From JAIBJN01 sp035762005 (GTDB lineage Bacteria > Actinomycetota > Thermoleophilia > Gaiellales > Gaiellaceae), in assembly GCA_035762005.1 (NCBI GenBank), contig DASTQA010000048.1, positions 52,203 to 116,202 on the forward strand: 64,000 nucleotides of DNA, written 5' to 3'. Positions 35,513 through 43,612 of this stretch are shown here, in pieces (the stretch's first letter is position 1; every line of letters begins with the position of its first letter). The notes beneath the pieces were generated by a model. That model did no database searches, was not told the DNA's origin, and saw only the letters and a program-made list of their open reading frames with translations. The position numbers and the translations under genes are program-made.

Positions 35513-36478
35513 TCAGCGGCTCGCGTCCGTGACCGCCGCGGTCCCGGGCGCCCGGGCGGTCCCGCGGCGGCGGAGGCCCCGGCCGGGCTCGACGGCCGCG
35601 CCGCTCGCGCGGAGGATGAGCGCGACCGAGACGACGATCGCCGCGCCGGCGGCGAGCATCTGGAACGTGATCTCCTCGTCCAGGAGCGCCCAGCCGAGCG
35701 CGACCGCGACGATCGGGTTCACGTAGGCGTACGTCGCGACGAGCGAGGTGGGAGCGGCGCGGAGGAGCCAGACGTACGCGGTGAAGCCGATCAGGCTCCC
35801 GACGACGATGAGGTACGCGAGCGCGAGCACCGCGTCGAGCGACCACGTCGCCTCGTCCAGCTCGCCGCCGACGGCGGAGAAGACGATGAGGAGGATGCCG
35901 CCGCAGATCGACCCGAGCCCGGCGGAGACGAGGGGACGGCGCGGGAGGGCGGCCCCGCGCGAGTAGAGCGAGCCGATCGACCACGTGAGCGCGCCGAAGA
36001 CGATCACGAGGGCGCCGACGCGGTCGACCGAGCCCTGGCCGAACGGGTCGAGCAGGAACGCGAGGCCGACGAAGCCGAGCACGAAGCCCGCAGAGGCGGA
36101 CCGCCGGAGCCGCCGGCCGAAGACGACGCGGTCGAGGAGCGCCATCCAGATGGGGATGCTGCCGACGAGGAGCGCGGCCACGCCGGCGGGCACGGTCTGC
36201 TGCGCCCAGGCGAGGCTGCCGTGGCTCAGGAGGAAGAGCAGGCCCCCGAAGACGAAGCCGGCGACGATCTGCGGGCGTCCGATCGGGTCGCCCTCGCGGT
36301 CTCCACGCGGGAGGGCCCAGAGGAGGAGCGCGGTGCCCGCGACGAGGTGCCGGAGCGCCATCGAGAGGAGCGGCGGCAGGTCGCGGACGACGACGGCGAG
36401 CGCGATGAACGTCGACCCCCAGACGACGTAGATCGTCACGAGGGCGAGCCACACTCTCGCTCCGTGCCGGGCGGCCAT
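35513..36478 (-). CDS. EamA/DMT-superfamily permease
   Basis: Ten hydrophobic helices in two EamA repeats (VWGSTFIALAVVVRDLPP opens the first; the second begins around VDRVGALVIVFGALTWS). This is the drug/metabolite transporter layout. It is 321 residues from ATG 36478, with an Arg/Ala-rich cytoplasmic tail. The substrate is unknown. Confidence 0.88.
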   Translation of the reverse strand: MAARHGARVWLALVTIYVVWGSTFIALAVVVRDLPPLLSMALRHLVAGTALLLWALPRGDREGDPIGRPQIVAGFVFGGLLFLLSHGSLAWAQQTVPAGVAALLVGSIPIWMALLDRVVFGRRLRRSASAGFVLGFVGLAFLLDPFGQGSVDRVGALVIVFGALTWSIGSLYSRGAALPRRPLVSAGLGSICGGILLIVFSAVGGELDEATWSLDAVLALAYLIVVGSLIGFTAYVWLLRAAPTSLVATYAYVNPIVAVALGWALLDEEITFQMLAAGAAIVVSVALILRASGAAVEPGRGLRRRGTARAPGTAAVTDASR

Positions 36479-36560
36479 CGGGCAAGGATGCCCGTCCGCC
36501 GTCGATCAGCTCAAGTCGAATTCGAGACGATCTCGATCACCGGGCGTGATCGTAGGAAGC

Positions 36561-36592
36561 GCGAAGGCGCCCGACCAACGGGGCGCCTTCGC
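36561..36592. terminator. 12-bp perfect hairpin downstream of the CsbD gene
   Basis: GCGAAGGCGCCC-GACCAACG-GGGCGCCTTCGC. It lies between the stop of the CsbD-like gene and the start of the permease, both on the minus strand. It has no T tract. Confidence 0.6.
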
Positions 36593-36606
36593 AGCGGGCG
36601 AGGAGG

Positions 36607-36768
36607 CTAGAGCCGCTCGCGCGCCTCGTCCTTCGCCTCCTCGAGCTTCTCCTTGCCCTCGCCGACCTTCTGCTGCGCCTCGCCCTGGCGCTCGCGCAGC
36701 TCGTCGTCGGTGAGCTTTCCCTCGGTCTCCTTGGCCTTGCCCTCGATCTTGTCGCGCATGCCCGACAT
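36607..36768 (-). CDS. CsbD-like general stress protein
   Basis: A 53-residue hydrophilic helical protein starting MSGMRDKIEGKAKETEGKL and continuing DDELRERQGEAQQKVGEGKE. It matches the CsbD family, which is induced by general stress; the molecular role is unknown. AAGGGAG precedes ATG 36768 at good spacing. A strong hairpin follows the stop. Confidence 0.88.
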   Translation of the reverse strand: MSGMRDKIEGKAKETEGKLTDDELRERQGEAQQKVGEGKEKLEEAKDEARERL

Positions 36769-36850
36769 GTGCGCTCCCTTCGCGTTTTCCTGGGCCTCGG
36801 TCCTGCCCGTCGGCGCTGGGCCGGAAACCGGGAGACGCTACGCTGGGCGC

Positions 36851-37858
36851 GTGGAGAGGCTCGTCGACAGGCTCGGCCGGCCGATCCGGGACCTCCGCGT
36901 CTCGGTGACCGACCGCTGCAACTTCCGCTGCGTCTACTGCATGCCGAAGGAGGTGTTCGGCCGCGACTACCCGTTCCTGCCGCGGAGCGAGCTCCTCACC
37001 TTCGAGGAGATCGAGCGTCTCGCGCGGGCCTTTGCCGGGCTCGGGGTCGAGAAGATCCGCATCACCGGCGGCGAGCCGCTCGTCCGGCGCGACATCGAGT
37101 CGCTCGTGGCCATGCTCGCCCGCATCCCCGGGCCCGACCTCACCCTGACGACGAACGGCGCGCTCCTGGCGACGAAGGCGAGAGCCCTCCGGGAGGCCGG
37201 CCTGAAACGGATCACGGTCAGCCTCGACTCGCTCGACGACGAGGTCTTCCGGGCGATGAACGACGTCGACTTCCCGGTCGAGCGCGTGCTCGCCGGCATC
37301 GACGCGGCGCTCGCGGCCGGGCTCGCGCCCGTGAAGGTGAACGCCGTCGTCAAGCGAGGCCTGAACGACGACGGCCTCGTCGCCATGGCGCGAGCCTTTC
37401 GCGGGACGGGCGTCGTGCTCCGCTTCATCGAGTACATGGACGTCGGCCACTCGAACGGCTGGCGCCTCGACGACGTCGTCCCGGCGGCGGAGATCGTGGC
37501 GGCGATCGGCGCGGAGCTCCCGCTCGAGCCCGTCGAGCCCGCCTACCGCGGCGAGGTGGCGCGGCGCTGGCGCTATCGCGACGGCGGCGGCGAGATCGGC
37601 GTCATCTCCTCCGTCACGCAGCCGTTCTGCGGGACCTGCACCCGCGCACGCCTCTCCGCCGACGGGAGGCTCTACACGTGCCTCTTCGCTGTGCGCGGCC
37701 ACGACCTGCGCGCCCCCCTGCGCGCGGGCGCCTCCGACGAGGAGCTCGCCGAGGCGGTCGCCGGCGTCTGGCGCGCGAGGAGCGACCGCTACTCCGAGGT
37801 CCGCTCGGCCGAGACGGCCGCCCTCCCGAAGGTCGAGATGTCGTACATCGGCGGGTAG
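36851..37858 (+). CDS. moaA: GTP 3',8-cyclase (molybdenum cofactor synthesis)
   Basis: Radical-SAM enzyme for the first step of molybdopterin synthesis. It has the N-terminal CNFRCVYC cluster motif and ITGGEPLVRRD. The second 4Fe-4S site FCGTCTRARL...YTC near the C-terminus binds the substrate. It is 335 residues. GTG 36851 follows TACGCT by six bases. No other moa gene is in the window. The C-terminus ends SYIGG, matching the conserved GG tail of MoaA. Confidence 0.96.
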   Translation: MERLVDRLGRPIRDLRVSVTDRCNFRCVYCMPKEVFGRDYPFLPRSELLTFEEIERLARAFAGLGVEKIRITGGEPLVRRDIESLVAMLARIPGPDLTLTTNGALLATKARALREAGLKRITVSLDSLDDEVFRAMNDVDFPVERVLAGIDAALAAGLAPVKVNAVVKRGLNDDGLVAMARAFRGTGVVLRFIEYMDVGHSNGWRLDDVVPAAEIVAAIGAELPLEPVEPAYRGEVARRWRYRDGGGEIGVISSVTQPFCGTCTRARLSADGRLYTCLFAVRGHDLRAPLRAGASDEELAEAVAGVWRARSDRYSEVRSAETAALPKVEMSYIGG

Positions 37859-37914
37859 CTCCGCCACCCCGAACCGGGGGAAAACCGAACCGCCCCGCTC
37901 GTTACACTGGTCCG

Positions 37915-38679
37915 GTGAGCGCCCTCGGACGCGTCCTCCCGCACGGCCCGCGCGACTTCCTCTTCCAGCTCTCGCTCTGGTTGGGCTTCGGGCTCGCCTA
38001 CCAGGTCGCGCGCGGCCTCGCCGACCGGAGCGCCCTCGAGGCGATCCAGAACGGGCTCGTCGTCATCGACGCCGAGCGGGCGCTCCACGCCCTCGTCGAG
38101 CTCGACATCCAGCGCACGGTCCTCCACGGCGGCGACCTCGCGCTCGAGGCCGTGAACTGGACCTACTGGCTCTCGCAGTTCGCCGTCCTCGGCGTCGCGC
38201 TGCTCTGGATCTACCTCTACCGCAACGACGCCTTCGTCACCGTCCGCAACTGGATCTTCGCCACGAACCTCCTCGCCCTCGTCGGCTACGTGCTCATGCC
38301 GACGGCGCCGCCGCGGATGTTCCCCGACCAGGGCTTCGTGGACACGCTCGCGCTCTCCGCGTCCGTCAACCACGGCAGCGGGCTGATCGAGCTCGCCTCG
38401 AACCCCTACGCGGCCATGCCGAGCGTCCACTCGGCGGACGCGCTCGTCATCGGCTTCGTCATGGCGACGCTCGTGAAGAGCCGCTGGGCGGCGATGCTCT
38501 GGACGTTCTGGCCGACCTGGGTGTGGTTCTCGGTCATGGCGACCGGCAATCACTTCTGGCTCGACATCGTCGCGGGCGTCGGGGTCGCGGTCCTCGCCGG
38601 GACGATCGTCTCGTGGGCGCAGGAGCGGCGGTTCGCCGCCTCCCCGGCGCTCTACCGTTGCGGTTACAGACGGTGGTAG
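37915..38679 (+). CDS. PAP2_3 / inositolphosphotransferase-type membrane phosphatase
   Basis: An integral membrane protein of 254 residues with about six helices. It has the PAP2 phosphatase motifs MPSVHSAD (168-175) and GNHFWLD (211-217, catalytic His). The sequence pattern fits the Aur1/Ipt1-like subgroup rather than classical PAP2. GTG 37915 follows TACACT by six bases. The next genes make phosphatidylinositol phosphate and inositol 1-phosphate, so a role in removing or transferring a phosphoinositol group is a reasonable inference. Confidence 0.85.
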   Translation: MSALGRVLPHGPRDFLFQLSLWLGFGLAYQVARGLADRSALEAIQNGLVVIDAERALHALVELDIQRTVLHGGDLALEAVNWTYWLSQFAVLGVALLWIYLYRNDAFVTVRNWIFATNLLALVGYVLMPTAPPRMFPDQGFVDTLALSASVNHGSGLIELASNPYAAMPSVHSADALVIGFVMATLVKSRWAAMLWTFWPTWVWFSVMATGNHFWLDIVAGVGVAVLAGTIVSWAQERRFAASPALYRCGYRRW

Positions 38680-38692
38680 CCTCGCGGCGGTC

Positions 38693-39328
38693 GTGAGCCG
38701 CCCCGAGCCAGCCGAGCCCGCCCGACGGACGTACCAGGACGAGGTGCGCCGGGTCGCCGGCCGCTCGATCGCGGGACTCGAGCGGACGAACGTCACGCCG
38801 GACGCGCTCACCGCGGCAGGCGTCGGCCTCTGCATCGCCGGCTCGGTCGCCGTCTGGCTCGAGTACCGCTCGCACTGGCTCTTCCTCGTCGGGGCCGCGC
38901 TCTTCGTCCTCGGGAGCGTCCTCGACATCCTCGACGGAGCCCTCGCCCGCAGGAGCGGCAAGGGCACGCCGTTCGGCGCCTTCCTCGACTCCACCGTCGA
39001 CCGGGTCGGCGAGGGCTTCATGATCGGCGCGATCGGCCTCGTCCTCGTTCGGGACGAGAGCGAGTGGGGCGTCGCGCTCGCCTTCGCCGCCGTCGCGGGC
39101 TCGTTCCTCGTGAGCTACACGCGGGCGCGGGCCGAGGCGCTCGGCCTCAAGGGCGACGTCGGGATCGGCAGCCGGGCCGAGCGAGTCGTCGTGATCACGG
39201 CCGGGCTCGTGCTCGCGCCCCTGCACGAGCTCGTGCTCCCGCTCACGCTCGCGGTCCTCGCGCTCACGGCCTGGGTCACCGTGGGCCAGCGAGTGCTATC
39301 AGTCCGCGCGCAGCTTCGCGGTCGCTGA
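38693..39328 (+). CDS. CDP-alcohol phosphatidyltransferase, probable phosphatidylinositol-phosphate synthase
   Basis: Joins CDP-diacylglycerol to an alcohol in the membrane. The CDP-alcohol motif is perfect: D78-x2-D81-G82-x2-A85-R86-x8-G95-x3-D99-x3-D103. About six helices; 211 residues. The start is GTG 38693, 14 bases after the preceding stop. The gene directly upstream of inositol-1-phosphate synthase suggests that inositol 1-phosphate is the acceptor, as in mycobacterial PIP synthase. Glycerol 3-phosphate cannot be excluded from sequence alone. Confidence 0.85.
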   Translation: MSRPEPAEPARRTYQDEVRRVAGRSIAGLERTNVTPDALTAAGVGLCIAGSVAVWLEYRSHWLFLVGAALFVLGSVLDILDGALARRSGKGTPFGAFLDSTVDRVGEGFMIGAIGLVLVRDESEWGVALAFAAVAGSFLVSYTRARAEALGLKGDVGIGSRAERVVVITAGLVLAPLHELVLPLTLAVLALTAWVTVGQRVLSVRAQLRGR

Positions 39329-39360
39329 TACTCTGCTAGCAGTCGTATGGCTGCTAGCAG
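39293..39360 (+). promoter_or_regulatory. ino1 promoter with repeated CTGCTAGCAG palindromes
   Basis: The perfect 10-bp palindrome CTGCTAGCAG occurs at 39333-39342 and 39351-39360, centres 18 bp apart, flanking the ATG at 39347. A weaker copy (GTGCTATCAG) is at 39293-39302. A -10 hexamer GATACT lies at 39327-39332, so the first perfect box covers the expected start of transcription. This is the layout of an operator for a ribbon-helix-helix repressor. Confidence 0.6.
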
Positions 39361-40807
39361 AAAGCAGAGCATCCTCGTCCGCATGCCGGCCGCGCTCAAG
39401 CGGGCCCTCGCCCGCGAGGTCGCCCGGCGGCATTCGACCATGAACGACGTCGCCGTCTCGATCCTCGCCGAGCGCTTTCGAGTGCCCTTCGAGCCGAGCG
39501 GCCGCCGCGGCGGCTCGGCGCCGGGAGCGAGCGGCGCGGTGCTCCTGCGCGTCCCGCCCGAGCTGAAGCGCGCTCTCAAGGACGAGGCGGGCGGGTCGGC
39601 GACGACGACGAACCAGCTCGTCGTCGACACGCTCACGAGCGAACTGCGAGGAAAGGACCCCATGGCACAGACGAACGGCAAGACGAACGGCAGGGTGCGC
39701 TCGGAGGAGAAGGTGCGGGTCGCCGTCATCGGCGTCGGCAACTGCGCCAACTCGCTCCTCCAGGGCGTCGAGTACTACAAGGACGCCGACCCGGAGGCCT
39801 TCGTGCCCGGGCTCATGCACGTCGACCTCGGCGGCTACCACATCCGCGACATCGAGTTCACGGCCGCGTTCGACGTCACGACGGACAAGGTCGGCAAGGA
39901 CCTGGCGGACGCCATCTGGGCCCATCCGAACGACACGTACAGGTTCGCCGACGTTCCCAAGACCGGCGTGACGGTGTCGCGCGGCATGACGCACGACGGA
40001 CTCGGGAAGTACCTCTCCGAGATCGTCGAGAAGGCCCCCGGCGACACGGACGACGTCGTCGAGATCCTCCGCGAGACGAACACGGACGTCGTCGTCAACT
40101 ACCTCCCGGTCGGCTCCGAGGAGGCGACCAAGTGGTACACGGAGCAGATCCTCAAGGCGGGCTGCGCGATGGTGAACTGCATGCCGGTCTTCATCGCGAA
40201 GGGCGGCTACTTCGGCAAGCAGTTCGAGCAGCACGGCCTCCCGATCATCGGCGACGACATCAAGTCGCAGGTCGGCGCGACGATCACGCACCGCGTGCTC
40301 ACGACCCTCTTCCGCGAGCGCGGCGTGCACCTCGACCGCACGATGCAGCTCAACGTCGGCGGCAACTCGGACTTCCTCAACATGCTCGAGCGCGACCGCC
40401 TCGAGTCGAAGAAGATCTCGAAGACGAACGCGGTCACGTCGATGCTCGACTACGACATGGGCGCCGGCAACGTTCACGTCGGCCCCTCCGACTACGTGCC
40501 CTGGCTCACCGACCGCAAGTGGGCCTACATCCGCATGGAGGGCACGTCGTTCGGCGACGTGCCGCTGAACGTCGAGCTCAAGCTCGAGGTCTGGGACTCG
40601 CCCAACTCGGCCGGCATCGTCATCGACGCGGTCCGGCTCGCGAAGCTCGCGCTGAACCACGGCGTCGGGGGCGCCCTCGAGGGCCCGAGCGCCTACCTCA
40701 TGAAGTCGCCGCCGAAGCAGCTCCACGACGACGAGGCGCGCGACCTGACCGAGGCGTTCATCAAGAAGCACGCGCGCGCGAAGGCCAAGGCCGCGGCCAA
40801 GCCCTAG
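39347..40807 (+). CDS. ino1: Myo-inositol-1-phosphate synthase with two N-terminal ribbon-helix-helix domains
   Basis: One uninterrupted frame of 486 residues. Residues 6-45 (SILVRMPAALKRALAREV, then TMNDVAVSILAERF) and 63-102 (VLLRVPPELKRALKDEA, then TTNQLVVDTLTSEL) each fit a ribbon-helix-helix DNA-binding unit. Residues 106-486 are inositol-1-phosphate synthase: NAD loop VIGVGNCANSLLQG, VNYLPVGSEEATKW, GDDIKSQVGATI, and LNVGGNSDFLNM. It converts glucose 6-phosphate to inositol 1-phosphate. An internal ATG at 39662 with AGGAAAGG upstream could also give the enzyme alone (381 residues). It forms a locus with the PIP-synthase-like gene. Confidence 0.9.
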   Translation: MAASRKQSILVRMPAALKRALAREVARRHSTMNDVAVSILAERFRVPFEPSGRRGGSAPGASGAVLLRVPPELKRALKDEAGGSATTTNQLVVDTLTSELRGKDPMAQTNGKTNGRVRSEEKVRVAVIGVGNCANSLLQGVEYYKDADPEAFVPGLMHVDLGGYHIRDIEFTAAFDVTTDKVGKDLADAIWAHPNDTYRFADVPKTGVTVSRGMTHDGLGKYLSEIVEKAPGDTDDVVEILRETNTDVVVNYLPVGSEEATKWYTEQILKAGCAMVNCMPVFIAKGGYFGKQFEQHGLPIIGDDIKSQVGATITHRVLTTLFRERGVHLDRTMQLNVGGNSDFLNMLERDRLESKKISKTNAVTSMLDYDMGAGNVHVGPSDYVPWLTDRKWAYIRMEGTSFGDVPLNVELKLEVWDSPNSAGIVIDAVRLAKLALNHGVGGALEGPSAYLMKSPPKQLHDDEARDLTEAFIKKHARAKAKAAAKP

Positions 40808-40824
40808 CGCGCGGCGGGAGCTGC

Positions 40825-40850
40825 GGGGGGCCGGCCGGCGCCTGCCCCCC
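40825..40850. terminator. Hairpin between ino1 and the convergent cyclase
   Basis: GGGGGGC ... GCCCCCC with a 12-base GC-rich loop, between two convergent stops. Confidence 0.45.
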
Positions 40851-40856
40851 GTCGGT

Positions 40857-41711
40857 CTACCAGGTCGCGATCACGCGACAGGGGCCGCCGGAGCCCTCCT
40901 CCCACGGGATGAGGCCGACGTAGGCCGTCGCGCCGCGCGGCGGGACGCTGTCGAGGCCCGTGAGGTTCTCGAGGCCGTAGCGGTCGCTCCCGAGGAAGTT
41001 CACGTGCACCGGGAACGTCGCCGAGTTGCCCGGGTCGAGGCTCATGGTGTCGATGCCGATGCCGGTGATGTCCCGCTTCTCGGCGAGCCACATGGCCGCC
41101 TCCTCACTCCACCCGGGGAAGTTGTAGTCCGGGAAGGCGGGGCCGCCCTTGAAGGCTGCAGGGTCGTCGACCTTGCTCGCCCAGCCGGAGTCGGCGGCGA
41201 CGAGGGCGCGCTTCGGGATCCTCCCGCGGCGCCGCTCGAACCGCACGATGTCCTCGAGCTCGACCATCGCGTTCGGGTCGCTCTTCGCCTTCTTCGAGAT
41301 GTCGACGACGACGAGCGGGACGAGGAGCTCCTGGAGCGTGATCTCGGGCGAGAGCCGGCCGCCTGGGATGAAGTGCCCGGGAGCGTCCATGTGCGTGCCC
41401 GAGTGCTCACCGAACGTCCACCGCTGCGCGTAGAAGCCGTGGGTCGCGTAGTCGGCGATCGTCTCGCGCTCGGGCTCCTCGCCCACGACGAAGACCGGGA
41501 AGCCCTCGCGGTACGTGTGCGTCAGGTCGGCGAAGCGGCCCTTGCGGCCGCCGCCGTGCCGCCGGCCGCCGTTGGCGACGGCGCTCGCCGGGAACGTCGC
41601 CGCGAGCGCGACGCCGGCGGCCCCGAGGATCGCCGTGCGCCGGTCGACCTTCGGCGCCCCCTCCGCCTCCGTCTGCTCGCGGACCGTCTCGATCGTGCCT
41701 GGGAGACACAT
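40857..41711 (-). CDS. Tat-exported cyclase/kynurenine-formamidase-like hydrolase
   Basis: A metal-dependent hydrolase of the cyclase family. The signature GEHSGTHMDAPGHF (HxGTHxDxPxH) is present around residue 100, with metal ligands retained. The N-terminus carries a twin-arginine signal, DRRTAILGAAGVALAATF, with AVA before the mature protein, so export folded is predicted. ATG 41711 is preceded by GAGGAGGG. It is 284 residues. It is convergent with ino1 and divergent from the glycosyltransferase-PHP gene. The substrate is unknown. Confidence 0.87.
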   Translation of the reverse strand: MCLPGTIETVREQTEAEGAPKVDRRTAILGAAGVALAATFPASAVANGGRRHGGGRKGRFADLTHTYREGFPVFVVGEEPERETIADYATHGFYAQRWTFGEHSGTHMDAPGHFIPGGRLSPEITLQELLVPLVVVDISKKAKSDPNAMVELEDIVRFERRRGRIPKRALVAADSGWASKVDDPAAFKGGPAFPDYNFPGWSEEAAMWLAEKRDITGIGIDTMSLDPGNSATFPVHVNFLGSDRYGLENLTGLDSVPPRGATAYVGLIPWEEGSGGPCRVIATW

Positions 41712-41799
41712 GGTCCCTCCTCTCCACGGGGTTGAGCGTGCGACGGTAACGCGGTCGAAGCCCCGCTTCAAGGGAGAGGCCGCCCCTAGAATCGAGGGG

Positions 41800-43572
41800 G
41801 TGCCGCTCCGCCTCTGCCTCGTCACGCCGTTCGCCTGGTCGCGACCCCACCCCGTCAACGACCACGTCGCCGGGGCGGCCGAGGCGCTGCGCTCCCGCGG
41901 CCACGCCGTCGTCGTCCTCGCGCCCTCCGGACGCGCGACCGAGCTCGCGGCCGGCCGCCGCGCCCTCAAGCGGCTGCTCCGGGACGGCACGCCCCTCGAC
42001 GGCGTCGTCGCGCTTGGGCCCGCGCTCCCCGTCTCGCGGCGGAGCCGCCTCGGCGTGCCGATCGGCGTCCGCGCGAACCTCGAGGCCGCGCTCGGGCGGG
42101 ACCGCTTCGACGTCGTGCACGTCCACGAGCCGGCGCTGCCGAGCCTCTCCTACCTCGCCGCTCGCGACGCGCCGGGCCTCGCCGTCGCGACGTTCCACTC
42201 CCGCGAGCGACTCGCCTACCCGCCCGGGAGGAAGCAGCGCGAGCGGCTCCTCGCGCGGCTCGACGCTCTCACGTCCACGAGCCCCCGGACGGCCGCCGCG
42301 GCCGCCGAGCGCTTCCCGGGCGACTACCGGCTGCTTCCGCGCGGCGTCGACCTCGAGCTCTTCCGACCGGCGCCGGCACGGCGGAGGTTCGTCCTCGAGT
42401 GGCACCCCGAGGAGCGCGCGCGGCTGCGGGTCGTCTTCCGCGCGCTCGCCTCGCTCCCGGACTGGGAGCTCGTGCTCCTGCGGACGACCTCGCTCTCCGG
42501 TCGCCCCTATGTCCCCCGGGCGCTGCGCGGACGCGTGTACGCGCGTGCCGGTCGCGACGTTCGCTCGCGCGCGGCCGAGCTCGCGGGGGCGGCGGGCCTC
42601 GTCCCCGCTCTCCGGGGCGACGCGCGTCTCGCCCTCGAGGCGGGGGCGGCGGGCGTGCCGGTCGTGGACCCGCCCGGCGCGGGCGAGCAGCCGCAGCTCC
42701 TCGGCGCCGCGCTCGCCCGCCTCGCGGAGGACGAGCGCTGGCGGGCGCGGGCGGGAGCGGCGGGCGTCGCCGCCGCCGAGGCGGAGGGCTTCGACCGCCT
42801 CGCCGACGCGCTCGAGGAGGTCTACCGCGACGTGCTCGGCAAGCGGCGGGCGAGCGCCGTCCGCTCCGGCGACCCGCTGGCCGGCCGCCCGCTCGTCCTC
42901 GCCGACCTCCACATGCACACCGAGCACTCCCACGACTGCGCCGTGCCCGTGGCCGCCCTCCTCGACCACGCGGAGGCGATCGGCCTCGGCGCCATCGCGG
43001 TCACGGACCACAACGTGTTCGCCGGGGCGCGCGAGGCCGCCGAGCTCGCCCGCGGGCGCGCGCTCACCGTCATCCCCGGCGAGGAGGTGAAGACCGACGC
43101 CGGCGAGGTCATCGGCCTCTTCCTCCGGGACGAGATCCCGCGCGGCATGAGCATGGGCGAGACGATCGCGGCCATCCGCGAGCAAGGCGGCGTCGTCTAC
43201 CTCCCCCACCCCTTCGACCGCCTGCACACGATCCCCGACGCGACGACGCTGCACCGGCACCTGGCGGAGATCGACGTCTTCGAGACGTACAACGCCCGGC
43301 TCCTCTTCGACGCCTACAACGACGAGGCGGTGCGCTTCGCGCGCAAGTACAACCTGACCGCGGGGGCCGGCTCCGATGCCCACGTCCTCCAGGGCGTCGG
43401 CACGGGGCTCGTCCGCATGCGCGCCTTCGAGACGCCCGCGGAGTTCCTCATCAGCCTGCGCACCGCGGAGATCGTGCGCCGGCCGAAGTCGCTCCTCTAC
43501 CTCCAGGGGCTGAAGTGGGTCGCGCAGGCGCGCGAGCGGCGGACGAGGGCGGCAACGTCGTCGGTCCGGTAG
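41800..43572 (+). CDS. PimA-like glycosyltransferase fused to a PHP phosphoesterase
   Basis: A two-domain 590-residue protein. Residues 1-345 form a GT-B (GT4-type) enzyme. Its N-terminal half resembles phosphatidylinositol mannosyltransferase PimA (FDVVHVHEPALPSLSYLA, then VATFHS), but the C-terminal donor half is short and its E-x7-E region (RLALEAGAAGVPVV) is partly degenerate. Residues 366-590 are a PHP domain with every metal-site motif: DLHMHTEHSHD, TDHN, GEEV, HPFD, GSDAH. GTG 41800 follows TAGAAT by seven bases. Proximity to inositol-lipid genes suggests action on phosphoinositides. Confidence 0.85.
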   Translation: MPLRLCLVTPFAWSRPHPVNDHVAGAAEALRSRGHAVVVLAPSGRATELAAGRRALKRLLRDGTPLDGVVALGPALPVSRRSRLGVPIGVRANLEAALGRDRFDVVHVHEPALPSLSYLAARDAPGLAVATFHSRERLAYPPGRKQRERLLARLDALTSTSPRTAAAAAERFPGDYRLLPRGVDLELFRPAPARRRFVLEWHPEERARLRVVFRALASLPDWELVLLRTTSLSGRPYVPRALRGRVYARAGRDVRSRAAELAGAAGLVPALRGDARLALEAGAAGVPVVDPPGAGEQPQLLGAALARLAEDERWRARAGAAGVAAAEAEGFDRLADALEEVYRDVLGKRRASAVRSGDPLAGRPLVLADLHMHTEHSHDCAVPVAALLDHAEAIGLGAIAVTDHNVFAGAREAAELARGRALTVIPGEEVKTDAGEVIGLFLRDEIPRGMSMGETIAAIREQGGVVYLPHPFDRLHTIPDATTLHRHLAEIDVFETYNARLLFDAYNDEAVRFARKYNLTAGAGSDAHVLQGVGTGLVRMRAFETPAEFLISLRTAEIVRRPKSLLYLQGLKWVAQARERRTRAATSSVR

Positions 43573-43612
43573 GAAAGGACCTGGGACCCGCCGAATCAGG
43601 GGCGAGCCGACC

